DNA from: an uncultured Pseudokineococcus sp. | GTDB taxonomy: Bacteria > Actinomycetota > Actinomycetes > Actinomycetales > Quadrisphaeraceae | Length of the DNA stretch: 64,000 nt | Assembly (NCBI RefSeq): GCF_947499845.1 | Contig: NZ_CANMPM010000002.1 | Span: forward strand, 186,001-250,000 | Reading direction: 5' to 3' | Shown here: positions 52,006 to 60,837 of the stretch, piece after piece | Layout of the letters: each line of letters opens with the position of its first letter | How positions within the stretch are numbered: position 1 is the first letter of the stretch | Program-made: the position numbers and the translations under genes | The notes under the pieces: generated by a model | Seen by the model: only the letters and a program-made list of their open reading frames with translations | Database searches by the model: none | Told to the model about the DNA's origin: nothing

Positions 52006-53036
52006 TGGGAGATCCTCCCGAACCACAGCAGGGAGCCGAGCGCCGACAGCACGACGAGCACGAGCGCGAGGCCGGTCCAGCGCGCCGTCGTCTCCTCCTC
52101 CTGCCGGACCGTCCCGATCGAGGAGCCGATGTCCTCGTAGACGGCGTCGAGCTCGCCGGCGGACTCGGCCTCGTAGGCCTGCCCGCCGGTGGTCTCGGCG
52201 ATGTCGGCGAGCTCGCCCTCGTTGACGGGCACGGGCGTGCGCACCCCCTCCTGCGTGATGGTGCCGCCCGGCGTGCCGAAGGCGATGGTCGAGACGGGGA
52301 CGCCGGCCTCGGCGGCGGCGCGCGCGGCGTCGTCGTTGGTGCGCCCGACCGTCGTCTCGCCGTCGGACAGGAGCACGACGGCCGCGGGCACCGGCGCCGT
52401 CGGGTCGTCCGGGTCGGGCGGCGCCTGCTGGACCGCCGCGAGCGCGGCGTACAGGCCCTCGCCGATGCCGGTGTAGGAGGCCAGCTCGAGGCCGTCGATC
52501 CCCCGCTCGACGAGGGAGCGGTCCGTGGTCGGCGGCACGAGCACCTGCCCGGCCCCGGCGAAGGCGACGAGGCCGACGTTGAAGCGCGGCGGCAGCTCGG
52601 CGACGAAGGCGCGCGCCGAGCGCTGCGCGGCGGTGAGCCGGTCGGGCTCGACGTCGGTGGCCCGCATGGAGATCGAGACGTCGACGGCGAGGACGACGGT
52701 GGCGCGCTCGCGCGGCACCTCGACCTCCCCGAGGGGGCGGGCGAAGCCCACGGCCGCGGCCGCGACGCCCGCGACGAGCCCGGCCGCGACGACGTGGCGG
52801 CGCCACGCGCGGCGGCGCGGCGCGACGGCCGCGAGCACCGGCAGCGCCGAGAAGCGCAGGGCGTTGGTGCGGCGACGGCGCTGCGCCAGCACGTGGGCCG
52901 CCACGAGGGCGGGCACGAGCAGCAGCAGCCACAGCCGCTGGGGGGCGAGGAAGCCGGTGACGAGCCCGTCCAGCGGCCCGCCCGCGGCGGGGGCCGCGGC
53001 GAGCGCCGGGAGGGCGGCGAGCAGCGCGGCGCTCAC
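52002..53036 (-). CDS. VWA-domain membrane protein (BatA-like)
   Basis: 344 residues. Two N-terminal membrane segments, then a von Willebrand A domain with MIDAS motif LAVDVSISM, TIAFGTPGGT and DGETTVG, and a C-terminal membrane helix (GLALVLVVLSALGSLLWFG). Together with DUF58 and MoxR it forms the MoxR-operon set, thought to act as a chaperone/assembly system for membrane or periplasmic complexes. GTG 53036 overlaps the DUF58 stop. Confidence 0.92.
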   Translation of the reverse strand: MSAALLAALPALAAAPAAGGPLDGLVTGFLAPQRLWLLLLVPALVAAHVLAQRRRRTNALRFSALPVLAAVAPRRRAWRRHVVAAGLVAGVAAAAVGFARPLGEVEVPRERATVVLAVDVSISMRATDVEPDRLTAAQRSARAFVAELPPRFNVGLVAFAGAGQVLVPPTTDRSLVERGIDGLELASYTGIGEGLYAALAAVQQAPPDPDDPTAPVPAAVVLLSDGETTVGRTNDDAARAAAEAGVPVSTIAFGTPGGTITQEGVRTPVPVNEGELADIAETTGGQAYEAESAGELDAVYEDIGSSIGTVRQEEETTARWTGLALVLVVLSALGSLLWFGRISQ

Positions 53037-54214
53037 GCCCGGCCCGCCATCCGGTCGACGGCGCGGGCGGTGCGCCGCTGGGCCAGCACGAAGCGCGCCG
53101 TGGCCGCCACCCAGTCCTCGTCGGTGGACAGGCGCAGGTGCGCGGCCCCGCACCGGCGCAGCGCGGCGGCGACGCGCGCCCGGTGCTCGGCCCCGGCGGC
53201 GCCGAAGGCGGCCCGGACCTCGGCGCGCCCGGTGTCCACCTCGAGCACCTCCCCGCTCTCGGGGTCGACGAGCTCGACGACGCCGACGTCGGGCAGCTCG
53301 CTCTCGCGCCGGTCGACGACCTCGACGGCGAGCACCTGGTGGCGCGCGGCGAGGCGGCGCAGGGCCCGCTCCCACGGCGGCGGGCCGTCCGCGGCACCCT
53401 CGCCGTCGAGGAAGTCGGACACGACGACGCGCAGCCCGCGGCGGCGGTGGGCGGCGCCGAGGCGCTCGACCGCCGCGGCCAGGTCGACGACGGGGGCGGG
53501 GCCGGCGGCCCCGCCGACGGGGGCGGCGCCCCGCCCGGCCCGGCGGGCCCGACGCGGCCGCGGCGGCAGCGGCGCGGGCTCGGCCAGCGAGCGCCCGAGC
53601 AGCTCGCGCAGCGCGGCGTGCAGGGCCGTGCGGCCGGTGCGCGACGGGCGGCGCACGACCCCGCCCTCGTCGAGCACCCAGGCGCCGAAGCGGTCCCCGA
53701 GCCGCGTCGTCAGGTGCCCGACGACGGCGGCGGCCGTCACCGCGAGGTGGCGCTTGTCGCTGCGCGCCGTCCCGAAGGCCATGGAGGGCGACAGGTCGAC
53801 GAGGACCCAGGTCTCGAGCTCGCGGTCGGCGACGACCTCCCGCACGTGCGGCTCGCCCGTGCGCGCCGTCAGGGGCCAGTCCATCCAGCGGACGTCGTCC
53901 TCGCCCGCGCGGTACGGGCGGCTGTCGGCGGGCTCGCTGCCCGGCCCGGTGCGCACGCCGAGGTGCTCCCCGCGCAGGAAGCCCTCGAGGCGGCGCACCA
54001 CGGCGAGCTCGAGGCCCCGCAGCGCCCGCGCCCGGCCCAGCACCGCGGCCGCACCGGCGGCCGCCCGCGCGTCGCCGTCGTCGCCCGGGCGGCCCAGCCC
54101 CGTCCCGAGCCCCGTCCCGAGCCCCGTCCCGAGCCCCGTCCCGAGCCCCGTCCCGAGCCCCGTCCCGAGCCCCTCGGCGCCCGCCCGCCCGGTGGGGCGC
54201 AGCACGGCCGTCAC
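53033..54214 (-). CDS. DUF58 protein of the MoxR operon
   Basis: 393 residues. DSRPYRAGEDDVRWMDWPLT is the DUF58 signature, followed by a VWA-like fold (WVLVDLSPSMAFG). The N-terminus carries an unusual Gly-Leu-Gly-Thr repeat encoded by a 12-bp tandem array (54099-54170). GTG 54214 overlaps the moxR stop (GTGA), and its own stop overlaps the VWA start, so the operon is tightly coupled. Confidence 0.92.
   Translation of the reverse strand: MTAVLRPTGRAGAEGLGTGLGTGLGTGLGTGLGTGLGTGLGRPGDDGDARAAAGAAAVLGRARALRGLELAVVRRLEGFLRGEHLGVRTGPGSEPADSRPYRAGEDDVRWMDWPLTARTGEPHVREVVADRELETWVLVDLSPSMAFGTARSDKRHLAVTAAAVVGHLTTRLGDRFGAWVLDEGGVVRRPSRTGRTALHAALRELLGRSLAEPAPLPPRPRRARRAGRGAAPVGGAAGPAPVVDLAAAVERLGAAHRRRGLRVVVSDFLDGEGAADGPPPWERALRRLAARHQVLAVEVVDRRESELPDVGVVELVDPESGEVLEVDTGRAEVRAAFGAAGAEHRARVAAALRRCGAAHLRLSTDEDWVAATARFVLAQRRTARAVDRMAGRA
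54099..54170. repeat. Perfect 12-bp tandem repeat, six units, in the DUF58 gene
   Basis: CCCGTCCCGAGC repeats six times without a mismatch. In the gene it encodes Gly-Leu-Gly-Thr tetrapeptides at about residues 15-40. Perfect identity suggests recent expansion. Confidence 0.95.
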
Positions 54215-55257
54215 CGCGACGGGGCCCCGACGGGCACCGGTGGCGCGACCGCCGCGACGAGGCGGGCGACGACCTGCTGGGCGGCGACGCCGTCGGCCAG
54301 CGCGTCGAGGGAGAGCACGAGGCGGTGGGCCACGACCTCGACGGCGAGCTCGCGCACGTCCTCGGGCAGCACGTGGTCGCGCCCGCGGACGAGGGCGAGG
54401 CCCCGCGCGGCCGCGAGGAGGCCGAGGGTGGCGCGCGGGCTGGCGCCCGCCTCGAGCAGGGGGGCGACGTCGGGCGCGCCGTAGGCGGCCGGGTCGCGCG
54501 TGGCCATGACGAGCCGCACGACGTAGTCGCTCACCAGCGGGTGGACGTAGACGGCGTCCGCCGCCTCCTGCAGCCGCAGGACGCGCCCGGGGTCGAGGAC
54601 GCGCCGGGCGCGCGGCGGGGCCACGCCCATGCGCCGGAGGATCTCGGCCTCGTCGGCCGCCCCGGGCAGCGGCACGTCGACCTGCAGGAGGAAGCGGTCG
54701 CGCTGGGCCTCGGGGAGCGGGTAGACGCCCTCGGACTCGACGGGGTTCTGCGTCGCGATGACGGTGAAGGGCTCGGGCACGGCGTGCGTGGCGCCGGCCA
54801 GCGACACCTGCCGCTCGCCCATGAGCTCGAGCATCGCGGCCTGGACCTTGGCCGGGGCGCGGTTGACCTCGTCGGCGAGGACGACGTTGGTGAAGACGGG
54901 GCCGAGCTCGACGCTGAAGCGCTCGGTGGCGGGTGACCAGATCCGCGTCCCGACGATGTCGGAGGGCACGAGGTCGGGCGTGAACTGGACGCGGGCGAAG
55001 CTGCCGCCGAGGACGGTGGCGAAGGAGCGGGCCGCCAGGGTCTTCGCCGTCCCGGGCACGCCCTCGAGGAGCACGTGCCCGCGGGCCAGGACGGCGACGG
55101 CGAGCCGCTCGACCATGCCCTGCTGCCCCACGACGACGCGGCGCGCCTCGGCCACGGCCTCGGCGACCTCTTCGGCCGCACCGCGCGCCGGGGCCGGTGG
55201 CTCCGGCGGGTGGGCGGGAGCCGCGCCAGCGGTCGCGTCGGGGTCCTCGGTCGCCAC
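54211..55257 (-). CDS. MoxR-family AAA+ ATPase
   Basis: 348 residues. Walker A EGVPGTAKTLAARS, Walker B VVLADEVNRAPAK, sensor 1 VIATQNPVESEG and sensor 2 region ASPRATLGLLAAARG. First gene of the four-gene operon moxR-DUF58-VWA-thrE. The GTG at 55257 gives VATEDPDATAG; the ~28-residue Pro/Ala stretch before the fold is disordered. Confidence 0.95.
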   Translation of the reverse strand: MATEDPDATAGAAPAHPPEPPAPARGAAEEVAEAVAEARRVVVGQQGMVERLAVAVLARGHVLLEGVPGTAKTLAARSFATVLGGSFARVQFTPDLVPSDIVGTRIWSPATERFSVELGPVFTNVVLADEVNRAPAKVQAAMLELMGERQVSLAGATHAVPEPFTVIATQNPVESEGVYPLPEAQRDRFLLQVDVPLPGAADEAEILRRMGVAPPRARRVLDPGRVLRLQEAADAVYVHPLVSDYVVRLVMATRDPAAYGAPDVAPLLEAGASPRATLGLLAAARGLALVRGRDHVLPEDVRELAVEVVAHRLVLSLDALADGVAAQQVVARLVAAVAPPVPVGAPSR

Positions 55258-55470
55258 GCGCCCATCACACCACCCCGGCTCCCGGCGCGGGCCGACGCCC
55301 ACGGGTCGGCCGCCGGCCCGCGCGACGGTCGCCGGCCTGTTCACCGGTCGTCGCAGGCGCCGCCCGACGTCGTCGGCGGAGGAGGCCGGGGGCGGGCCGG
55401 ACGGGCGGAGGCGGGGGCGGGGAGCGGGTGACCCCGGACCGGCGCCGCGGCGCTGTGGTGTCATGAGCGC

Positions 55471-56841
55471 GTGAGCGCGGAGCCGGGCCTCGGAGAGGAC
55501 CGCCCGGACCCGGCCGCGGGCACCCAGGAGCGGGCCCAGGAGCGCGTCGAGGAGCCCGCTCGGGAGACCGCCCGGGGCGCGGGCGAGCCGCACGGCGACC
55601 CGGGCCAGGTCCTCCCGCTGCGCCCCGGCGACCCGGGCCGGCTCGGCCCGTGGTCCGTCGTCGGGCGCCTGGACCCCGACGAGGGCGCCCCCGCCCCGGC
55701 CGACGGCGCCCGTCGGGGCCCCGCGCTCGTGGCGGCGGCGTCCGACCCGGGCGAGGCGGCCGCCGTCCTGGCCGCGCACGGCCCCGACGGCGCGCCCGCG
55801 CGCGTGGTCGTGCTCGGGCCCGGACCCGCCGGCGACGCGGCGGCGCGCGACCGCTTCGGGGCGGCCGTGGCCGAGCTCGGCGCCGGCGGACGGATCGTCG
55901 GGGCCTCGCTCGACGGGCCGTGGCCGTGGGCGGCCACCGCCGCCTCCGACGCCCGCACCGCGCGGCTCCTGGCCCGCTCCCCCGTCGTCGACGGCGCGGC
56001 CGGCGTGGCGACGCGCGGTCCCGCCTTCTCCCCGCACTGGGTCGGCGCGCCCCGACCGGTCGCCCCCGCCGCCGCGGCGCCCGCCGCGGCCACGGCGCCG
56101 CGGCGCGACCGGCGACCGTGGCTGCTGTCCGCGCTCCTCGGGCTGCTGCTCCTCGCGGCGCTCGTGCTGCTGCTGACGGGCGCGTGCCAGCCGACGGCCG
56201 GCGGCCCCGCGCCCCAGCCGAGCAGCTCGCAGCCCTCGCCCCAGCCGTCGCCGCAGCCCTCCCCCCAGCCCTCCCCGGGGCCCTCGCCCTCCCCCGGCGC
56301 CGAGCCGTCCCCGGGCGACGGCGACCCGGGCCCCGGCGAGGAGGGCTCCCCGCTGCTGCTGGGCCCCGGCGTCGTCGGGCCCTCCTTCGGCCCCGGCGAC
56401 GACACCGAGGTCCTCACGCTCGAGGACCTGCCCTTCTCCTTCCGCGTGCCCGCCGGCTGGACGTGCGAGCGCGCCCCGATCTCCTCGCCCGTCGTGCGCT
56501 ACGACTGCACCTCGCCCGACGCGACCTCCGGAGGCGCCGTGCAGCTGCAGCCGTGCCCGCAGCCCTGCGGCCAGCAGGCCTGGTGGTCGCTGCAGGACCT
56601 GCTCGCGCCGGGCGCCACGTGGTTCGAGGTCGACGCGACGACGGTGGCGGCCGAGGACTCCGCCCCCGGCCGCGAGGCGTCCTACCGGCTGCGGATGAGC
56701 CACCTGCTCGTCGCGGGCGAGCGCGAGGAGTCCGACCTCGACGCCCTCGACAGCCACCTCTACGCCGAGTTCTGGTCGCCCGAGGACGAGCGCCGGGCGG
56801 TCCAGGGCATCGTCAACGACCTGCGCGCCAACACCCCCTGA
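55471..56841 (+). CDS. Membrane protein with a degenerate kinase-like N-lobe
   Basis: 456 residues. Cytoplasmic part: LGPWSVVGRL, then PARVVVLGPGPAGDAAARDR and FGAAVAELGAGGRIVGASLD, which follow the order of a PknB-type N-lobe (LGPY.LV..LG, VAVKVL.P..AGD..AR.RF..EV..L) but lack the Gly loop and catalytic Lys; no C-lobe follows. A membrane helix (LLSALLGLLLLAALVLLLTG) leads to a Ser-Pro-Gln linker and an extracellular ~140-residue domain (FSFRVPAGWTCERAP; four cysteines). GTG at 55471. The kinase relation is my reading of a weak pattern; the topology is clear. Confidence 0.6.
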   Translation: MSAEPGLGEDRPDPAAGTQERAQERVEEPARETARGAGEPHGDPGQVLPLRPGDPGRLGPWSVVGRLDPDEGAPAPADGARRGPALVAAASDPGEAAAVLAAHGPDGAPARVVVLGPGPAGDAAARDRFGAAVAELGAGGRIVGASLDGPWPWAATAASDARTARLLARSPVVDGAAGVATRGPAFSPHWVGAPRPVAPAAAAPAAATAPRRDRRPWLLSALLGLLLLAALVLLLTGACQPTAGGPAPQPSSSQPSPQPSPQPSPQPSPGPSPSPGAEPSPGDGDPGPGEEGSPLLLGPGVVGPSFGPGDDTEVLTLEDLPFSFRVPAGWTCERAPISSPVVRYDCTSPDATSGGAVQLQPCPQPCGQQAWWSLQDLLAPGATWFEVDATTVAAEDSAPGREASYRLRMSHLLVAGEREESDLDALDSHLYAEFWSPEDERRAVQGIVNDLRANTP

Positions 56842-56978
56842 TCGCGGGCGACGTCCGCGGCGCCCGGGACCACCCCGGCGCCGAGCGGGCCCCCGCCGGG
56901 CGCCGTGGGCGGCTGGCCCTTCCGGGGCCCGCCCCGGCGGTCGGGCCCGGAGCGCTCCGGCGCCGGGCCCTACCGCCC

Positions 56979-56984
56979 TACGCT
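56979..56984 (+). promoter_or_regulatory. Leaderless promoter (-10 TACGCT) of the EAL gene
   Basis: TACGCT ends 6 nt before the ATG at 56991 with no ribosome site between. Confidence 0.5.
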
Positions 56985-56990
56985 GGCCCC

Positions 56991-59294
56991 ATGGGCGCGG
57001 GGGGACGGGCGCCGGCCGCGCGGCCCCGGGCCGCCGCCTCCGGCGCCGCCGCCCTGTCCGGCGCCGCCCTGCTGGCGACGTCCGCAGCCCTGCCCGGCCC
57101 CGCGCGCGGCTGGCTCGTGCTCGCCGTCCTCCTCGCCGCCGGGCCGCTCGTCGCGCTGGCCGTGCGCCGCTTCGCGCCGGAGCGGCGCGCCCAGTGGCTG
57201 CTCGTGGCGGCCGCGGGCGCCGCCCTCGCCCTCGCCTGGGTCGGGCACCTGGTCGACTCGTGGCTGCTCGCCTGCCTCGCGCTCCTCGCCGCCTACGCGT
57301 GCCTGGCGACGTCGGCGCAGCTCGCCCTCGGCCTCTCGGGGCGCCGGCGCTGGGTGCTCGTCGTCGACCTGGCCGCGGTGGCCGTCGTCGGCGCCGCGGG
57401 GGCGCTGTGGCTCGTCGCCGTCGTCGGCGGCCCCCCGCCCGCGGCCGCCGCCCTCGTCGCGGCCGGCGACCTCGTCCTCCTCGGCCACCTCGTGGCGCTG
57501 CTGCACTCGCGGGCCCGCGTCACGGTCTCCGTCCTGGCGCTGGTCGCCGCGCTGCTGGCGCTCGTCCTGCACCACGTGGGCTCGTGGGCGGACACGGTGC
57601 CCGTCGCCTCCTCGCCCTGGGCCAGCGCGCTCGTCGCCGTCGCCGCCCTCGCCGTCACCGCGGCGTGGCACCCGAGCATGGCGGCCTTCGGCGACGTCGT
57701 CAGCCCGCTCGTGGCGCCGCGCCGCCAGGTCCTCGTGACGGTGCCGGCGGTCGTGGGGCTGCTCGCGGCGCTCGCCCTCGCCGCGGCCGGCGCGCTCCCG
57801 GAGCCGCCGCCGGGCACCGGCGCCGTCGTGGCGGTCGCCGCGCTCGCCGCCGTCCTGCTCATGACGACGAGCTCGAGCCTGCAGTCCGCCGTCGACCGCG
57901 AGCTCCTCGAGACCGACCCGCTGACCCGGGCGGGCAGCCGGCTCGCGCTGGAGCGCCTCCTCGCCACGCAGATCCACCAGGGGACCGAGCCGGTGCGCCT
58001 CGTCGTCGTCGAGCTCGACGACGTGGCCGTGCTCGCCCGCCGGCAGGGCCGCCAGGCGGCCGACGACCTCCTCGTGCGGCGCGTGCGCGCCCTCGAGGAC
58101 GGCCTGCCCGACGCGGTCGTGTGCCGGACCGGCCCGCAGACGCTCGCCGTCGTCGTGCCCACCGCCTCGCGGGCCCGCCGCCAGGAGACGCCGCTCGGCC
58201 TCGTCGCCGCCGTCCGCGCGCAGCTCGAGGCTCCCGGGGCGGCCGGGCCGGACGGGCCGACGGCGCCCGGGGCCGCGACGTCGACCGCGGCGGTCCTCAC
58301 CGTGCCCCCGCGCGCCGACCTGCCCGCCGAGGGCCTCTCCACGCGCGAGATCGTCGCCGCCCTCCTGCGCCACGCCGAGGTGTCCCTGCTCGCGGCGCGC
58401 GACCGGCGCGTGCCCGTCGAGGCCGACGTCGCCCGCGACGGCGCCTACGAGCGCGCGCGCCGGCTCGACAACGATCTCGCCGCCGCCCTGGAGGGAGCGG
58501 AGCAGATCGCGGTCCACTACCAGCCGCTCGTGGACCCGCGGACCGGCGCGGTGCGCTCCCTCGAGGCGCTCGTGCGCTGGGAGCACCCTCAGCTCGGCTC
58601 GGTCTCGCCCGACGACTTCCTCACCGCCGCGTCCCTGCAGGGGCGCGCCCGCGACCTCGACGACCTCGCGCGGCGTCGGGCGCTCGCCGACTTCCGGCTC
58701 TGGAGGGCCGCCGGCGTCGAGCCCGAGCACGTCGCCGTCAACCTCTCCGCGCAGAGCCTCGAGTCGCCCGACCTCGTCGAGCGCGTCCTCGCCGACCTCA
58801 CCGCCGCCGGCGTCGAGCCGCGCCACCTCGTCGTCGAGGTCGTCGAGCAGGAGGAGCTGCGCGACCTGCGGGCCGTCGCCGAGCGCCTGCACCGCCTGCA
58901 CGCCACGGGCGTGGGCGTCGCGGTCGACGACTTCGGCGTCGGCCACGCCGCCCTGCAGTACCTGCTGCACCTGCCGGTGACGACGGTGAAGCTCGACCGC
59001 AGCCTCGTCGCGGAGGTGCTCACCCCGGGCGGGCGGGCCCTGCTCGGGTCGGCGGTGGCGCTCGCCACGTCGCTGCGGGCCGAGGCCGTCGCCGAGGGCG
59101 TGGAGTCGGCCGAGCAGATGCGCGCCGTGGCCGAGCTCGGCTTCGCCCTGGCCCAGGGCTGGTACGGCGGGCGCCCGCGCCCGGCCGAGGAGACCGGTGC
59201 CCTGCTCGCGCAGCGCGGGACGCGGCGCCCGGCGCCGGCCGGCGAGGTCGCCGGGACGGGGGCCGCCGTCGGCCTCCCCGGCTGGCCGCGCTAG
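56991..59294 (+). CDS. Membrane c-di-GMP phosphodiesterase (degenerate GGDEF plus EAL)
   Basis: 767 residues. Eight or so membrane helices (residues 1-300) act as a sensor. A GGDEF-like domain begins LETDPLTRAGSRLALERLL, but its signature loop is replaced by RTGPQT, so it is not a cyclase. The EAL domain is intact: Glu525 (SLEALVRWEHP), NLSAQSL, VEVVEQEEL, Asp646-Asp647 (DDFGVG), Lys667 (VKLDRS) and Glu705 (AEGVESAEQ). It should degrade c-di-GMP to pGpG. ATG at 56991, leaderless. The downstream RsiG-like gene makes a c-di-GMP link plausible. Confidence 0.93.
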   Translation: MGAGGRAPAARPRAAASGAAALSGAALLATSAALPGPARGWLVLAVLLAAGPLVALAVRRFAPERRAQWLLVAAAGAALALAWVGHLVDSWLLACLALLAAYACLATSAQLALGLSGRRRWVLVVDLAAVAVVGAAGALWLVAVVGGPPPAAAALVAAGDLVLLGHLVALLHSRARVTVSVLALVAALLALVLHHVGSWADTVPVASSPWASALVAVAALAVTAAWHPSMAAFGDVVSPLVAPRRQVLVTVPAVVGLLAALALAAAGALPEPPPGTGAVVAVAALAAVLLMTTSSSLQSAVDRELLETDPLTRAGSRLALERLLATQIHQGTEPVRLVVVELDDVAVLARRQGRQAADDLLVRRVRALEDGLPDAVVCRTGPQTLAVVVPTASRARRQETPLGLVAAVRAQLEAPGAAGPDGPTAPGAATSTAAVLTVPPRADLPAEGLSTREIVAALLRHAEVSLLAARDRRVPVEADVARDGAYERARRLDNDLAAALEGAEQIAVHYQPLVDPRTGAVRSLEALVRWEHPQLGSVSPDDFLTAASLQGRARDLDDLARRRALADFRLWRAAGVEPEHVAVNLSAQSLESPDLVERVLADLTAAGVEPRHLVVEVVEQEELRDLRAVAERLHRLHATGVGVAVDDFGVGHAALQYLLHLPVTTVKLDRSLVAEVLTPGGRALLGSAVALATSLRAEAVAEGVESAEQMRAVAELGFALAQGWYGGRPRPAEETGALLAQRGTRRPAPAGEVAGTGAAVGLPGWPR

Positions 59295-59570
59295 GGGCTG
59301 CCCCGCGCGGGCAGGGCCGCCGGGGGCTCAGGCCGGCCGAGCTGGCCGCCGCCACGCGCCGCCGCTCCCCCAGCGCTCGGCGCGAGATGGAGCGTGCGGT
59401 CACTCGCGGAGCCGGGACGTGGCGACGACGTCCATCTCGCCGACGACATCGAGGTCGCAGCCACGGAGCGGCCCCGCCGTGGCGACGACCTCGATGTCGC
59501 GACCGCCTCGACGGCGACGGCCGCCGGCGCGCCCCTCGGGCCCCCGCCGCCGGGGCGAGCGGGGGCCGGA
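59295..59570. other. 276-bp gap with inverted repeats (family D)
   Basis: A unit with the words CGTGGCGACGAC and TCSATSTCG occurs at 59418-59441 and 59475-59500, inverted at 59442-59466, and a weaker inverted copy lies near 59382-59392. The copies at 59442-59466 and 59475-59500 can form a long stem. Lies between convergent genes; no open frame of its own. Confidence 0.7.
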
Positions 59571-59906
59571 CTAGGACAGGTCGTAGGCGGCGGTCGAGCG
59601 CACGAGCTCCACGCGCGCCGCGTCGTCGTCCCACGGACCGCGGGCCAGGGCGTCGGTGACGGCGCGCACCACCGCCTCGCGGGCCTCGACGTCGGTCTCC
59701 GCCTCGACGAGCAGCACGAGGTCGGCGCCCTCGCCGTCCTCGTCGACCCGCACGTCGCGCGCCCCCGGGTCGGGCTCGCCCGTGGCCAGCCGCGGCAGGG
59801 GGAGCTCGAGGTCGGCGCAGAGGCGCTCGACCTCCTCGACGGCGACGGGCGCCGAGAACGAGAGGACGACGTCGACGCGGTGCAGCACGGGCATGCCCGC
59901 CAGCAT
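59571..59906 (-). CDS. Conserved-looking small acidic protein, unknown
   Basis: 111 residues, no membrane segment or signal peptide. It starts LHRVDVVLSFSAPVAVEEVE and has an alternating beta/alpha pattern (ADLVLLVEAETDVEAREAVV) suggestive of a small ferredoxin-like fold. Codon use fits the surrounding genes. ATG at 59906; a second ATG at 59894 (MPVLHRVD) is equally possible. I do not recognise the family. Confidence 0.6.
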   Translation of the reverse strand: MLAGMPVLHRVDVVLSFSAPVAVEEVERLCADLELPLPRLATGEPDPGARDVRVDEDGEGADLVLLVEAETDVEAREAVVRAVTDALARGPWDDDAARVELVRSTAAYDLS

Positions 59907-59949
59907 GTCCCGACCCTGGCGACCGCGCCCGTCGTCCGGCTCCGATGGC

Positions 59950-59955
59950 TACGCT
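59950..59955 (+). promoter_or_regulatory. Probable -10 box (TACGCT) of the rsiG-like gene
   Basis: TANNNT box 68 nt upstream of the ATG at 60024. Confidence 0.35.
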
Positions 59956-60023
59956 GGGTGGCACTTGGTGGCCCGCTGCACTCGCGCGGGTCGCGGCGCG
60001 GCGACGACGGGCGAGGTGGCGGG

Positions 60024-60659
60024 ATGACCGGGGGCACCAGCGAGGGCGGCACGACCGCGGAGGGCGCCGGCGCGGCCCCGGCAGCGCTCACCGGCTACCG
60101 CGAGGGGGGCTCCCGCCGCATCGACCGGGTGCTCTCGCCGTCGTTCGTCGAGGGCCTGGCCGAGCTGGGGGACGCCGAGCTGCGCGAGCGGCGCGAGATG
60201 GCCATCGCCGAGGAGGCCGACCTCGCCTACACGCGGCGCCTCGTCGACGGCCGGCTCGCCCTCCTCCTCTCCGAGCGGGCGCGCCGCGAGCGCTCCGAGC
60301 GCAGCGCCGGGCTGGGCGAGCGCAGCGACGACGAGATCGTCGCCGGGCTCGTCGCCGCCCTGCTGCGCCCGGCGCCGGAGGACGCACCCGGGAGCCAGGA
60401 CGACGCGGCGCGCGAGGTCGTCGACGCGCGCGACATGCCGGTCGTCCCGAGCAACGCGGGCATCTACCACCGCGACGCCGAGCGGGCCTTCGCCGACATC
60501 CGCTTCAGCGACCTCGGCTCCCTGGACGACGCCGACCTCGAGGAGCACGCCGCTCTGCTCTCCACGCTCGAGCAGCGCCTCACCGGCGACCGCGGCCGGG
60601 TGCTCGAGGTGCTGCGCCTGCTGCGCCGCGAGGCCGACGCCCGCTCCTCCGCCGCCTGA
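60024..60659 (+). CDS. RsiG-like (aerial-mycelium-formation family) protein
   Basis: 211 residues. The first long helix has EEADLAYTRRLVDGR, the position where RsiG of Streptomyces carries the c-di-GMP motif E-x3-S-x2-R-x3-Q-x3-D; here it reads E64-x3-A-x2-R71-x3-D75-x3-A. The second helix (EEHAALLSTLEQRL) also lacks the motif. The family of RsiG anti-sigma factors binds WhiG-type sigma factors when loaded with c-di-GMP. Ligand binding here is doubtful. ATG at 60024, GAGG upstream. Confidence 0.75.
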   Translation: MTGGTSEGGTTAEGAGAAPAALTGYREGGSRRIDRVLSPSFVEGLAELGDAELRERREMAIAEEADLAYTRRLVDGRLALLLSERARRERSERSAGLGERSDDEIVAGLVAALLRPAPEDAPGSQDDAAREVVDARDMPVVPSNAGIYHRDAERAFADIRFSDLGSLDDADLEEHAALLSTLEQRLTGDRGRVLEVLRLLRREADARSSAA

Positions 60660-60794
60660 CCCCTCCTGGCGCCTGGCTCCTCCTGGCGCCCGGCCCTCCT
60701 CCGACGCCCGGCCTGGCGCCCCGCCGCGGGCGGCTCCCCGGCTCAGCGCACCCGTCCGGCGCCCACGTGACGGGACCGGCAGAGCCGCTGCTCG

Positions 60795-60821
60795 CTCGGC
60801 GCTTGCCGCAGCAAGCACGAG
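60795..60821. promoter_or_regulatory. Palindromic operator upstream of the XRE gene
   Basis: GCTTGCCGCAGCAAGC (60801-60816) is a dyad with 6-bp arms, flanked by CTCG on the left and CGAG on the right. It ends 22 nt before the GTG of the XRE regulator and is a likely autoregulatory site. Confidence 0.55.
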
Positions 60822-60837
60822 CGCGCACCATGACGTC

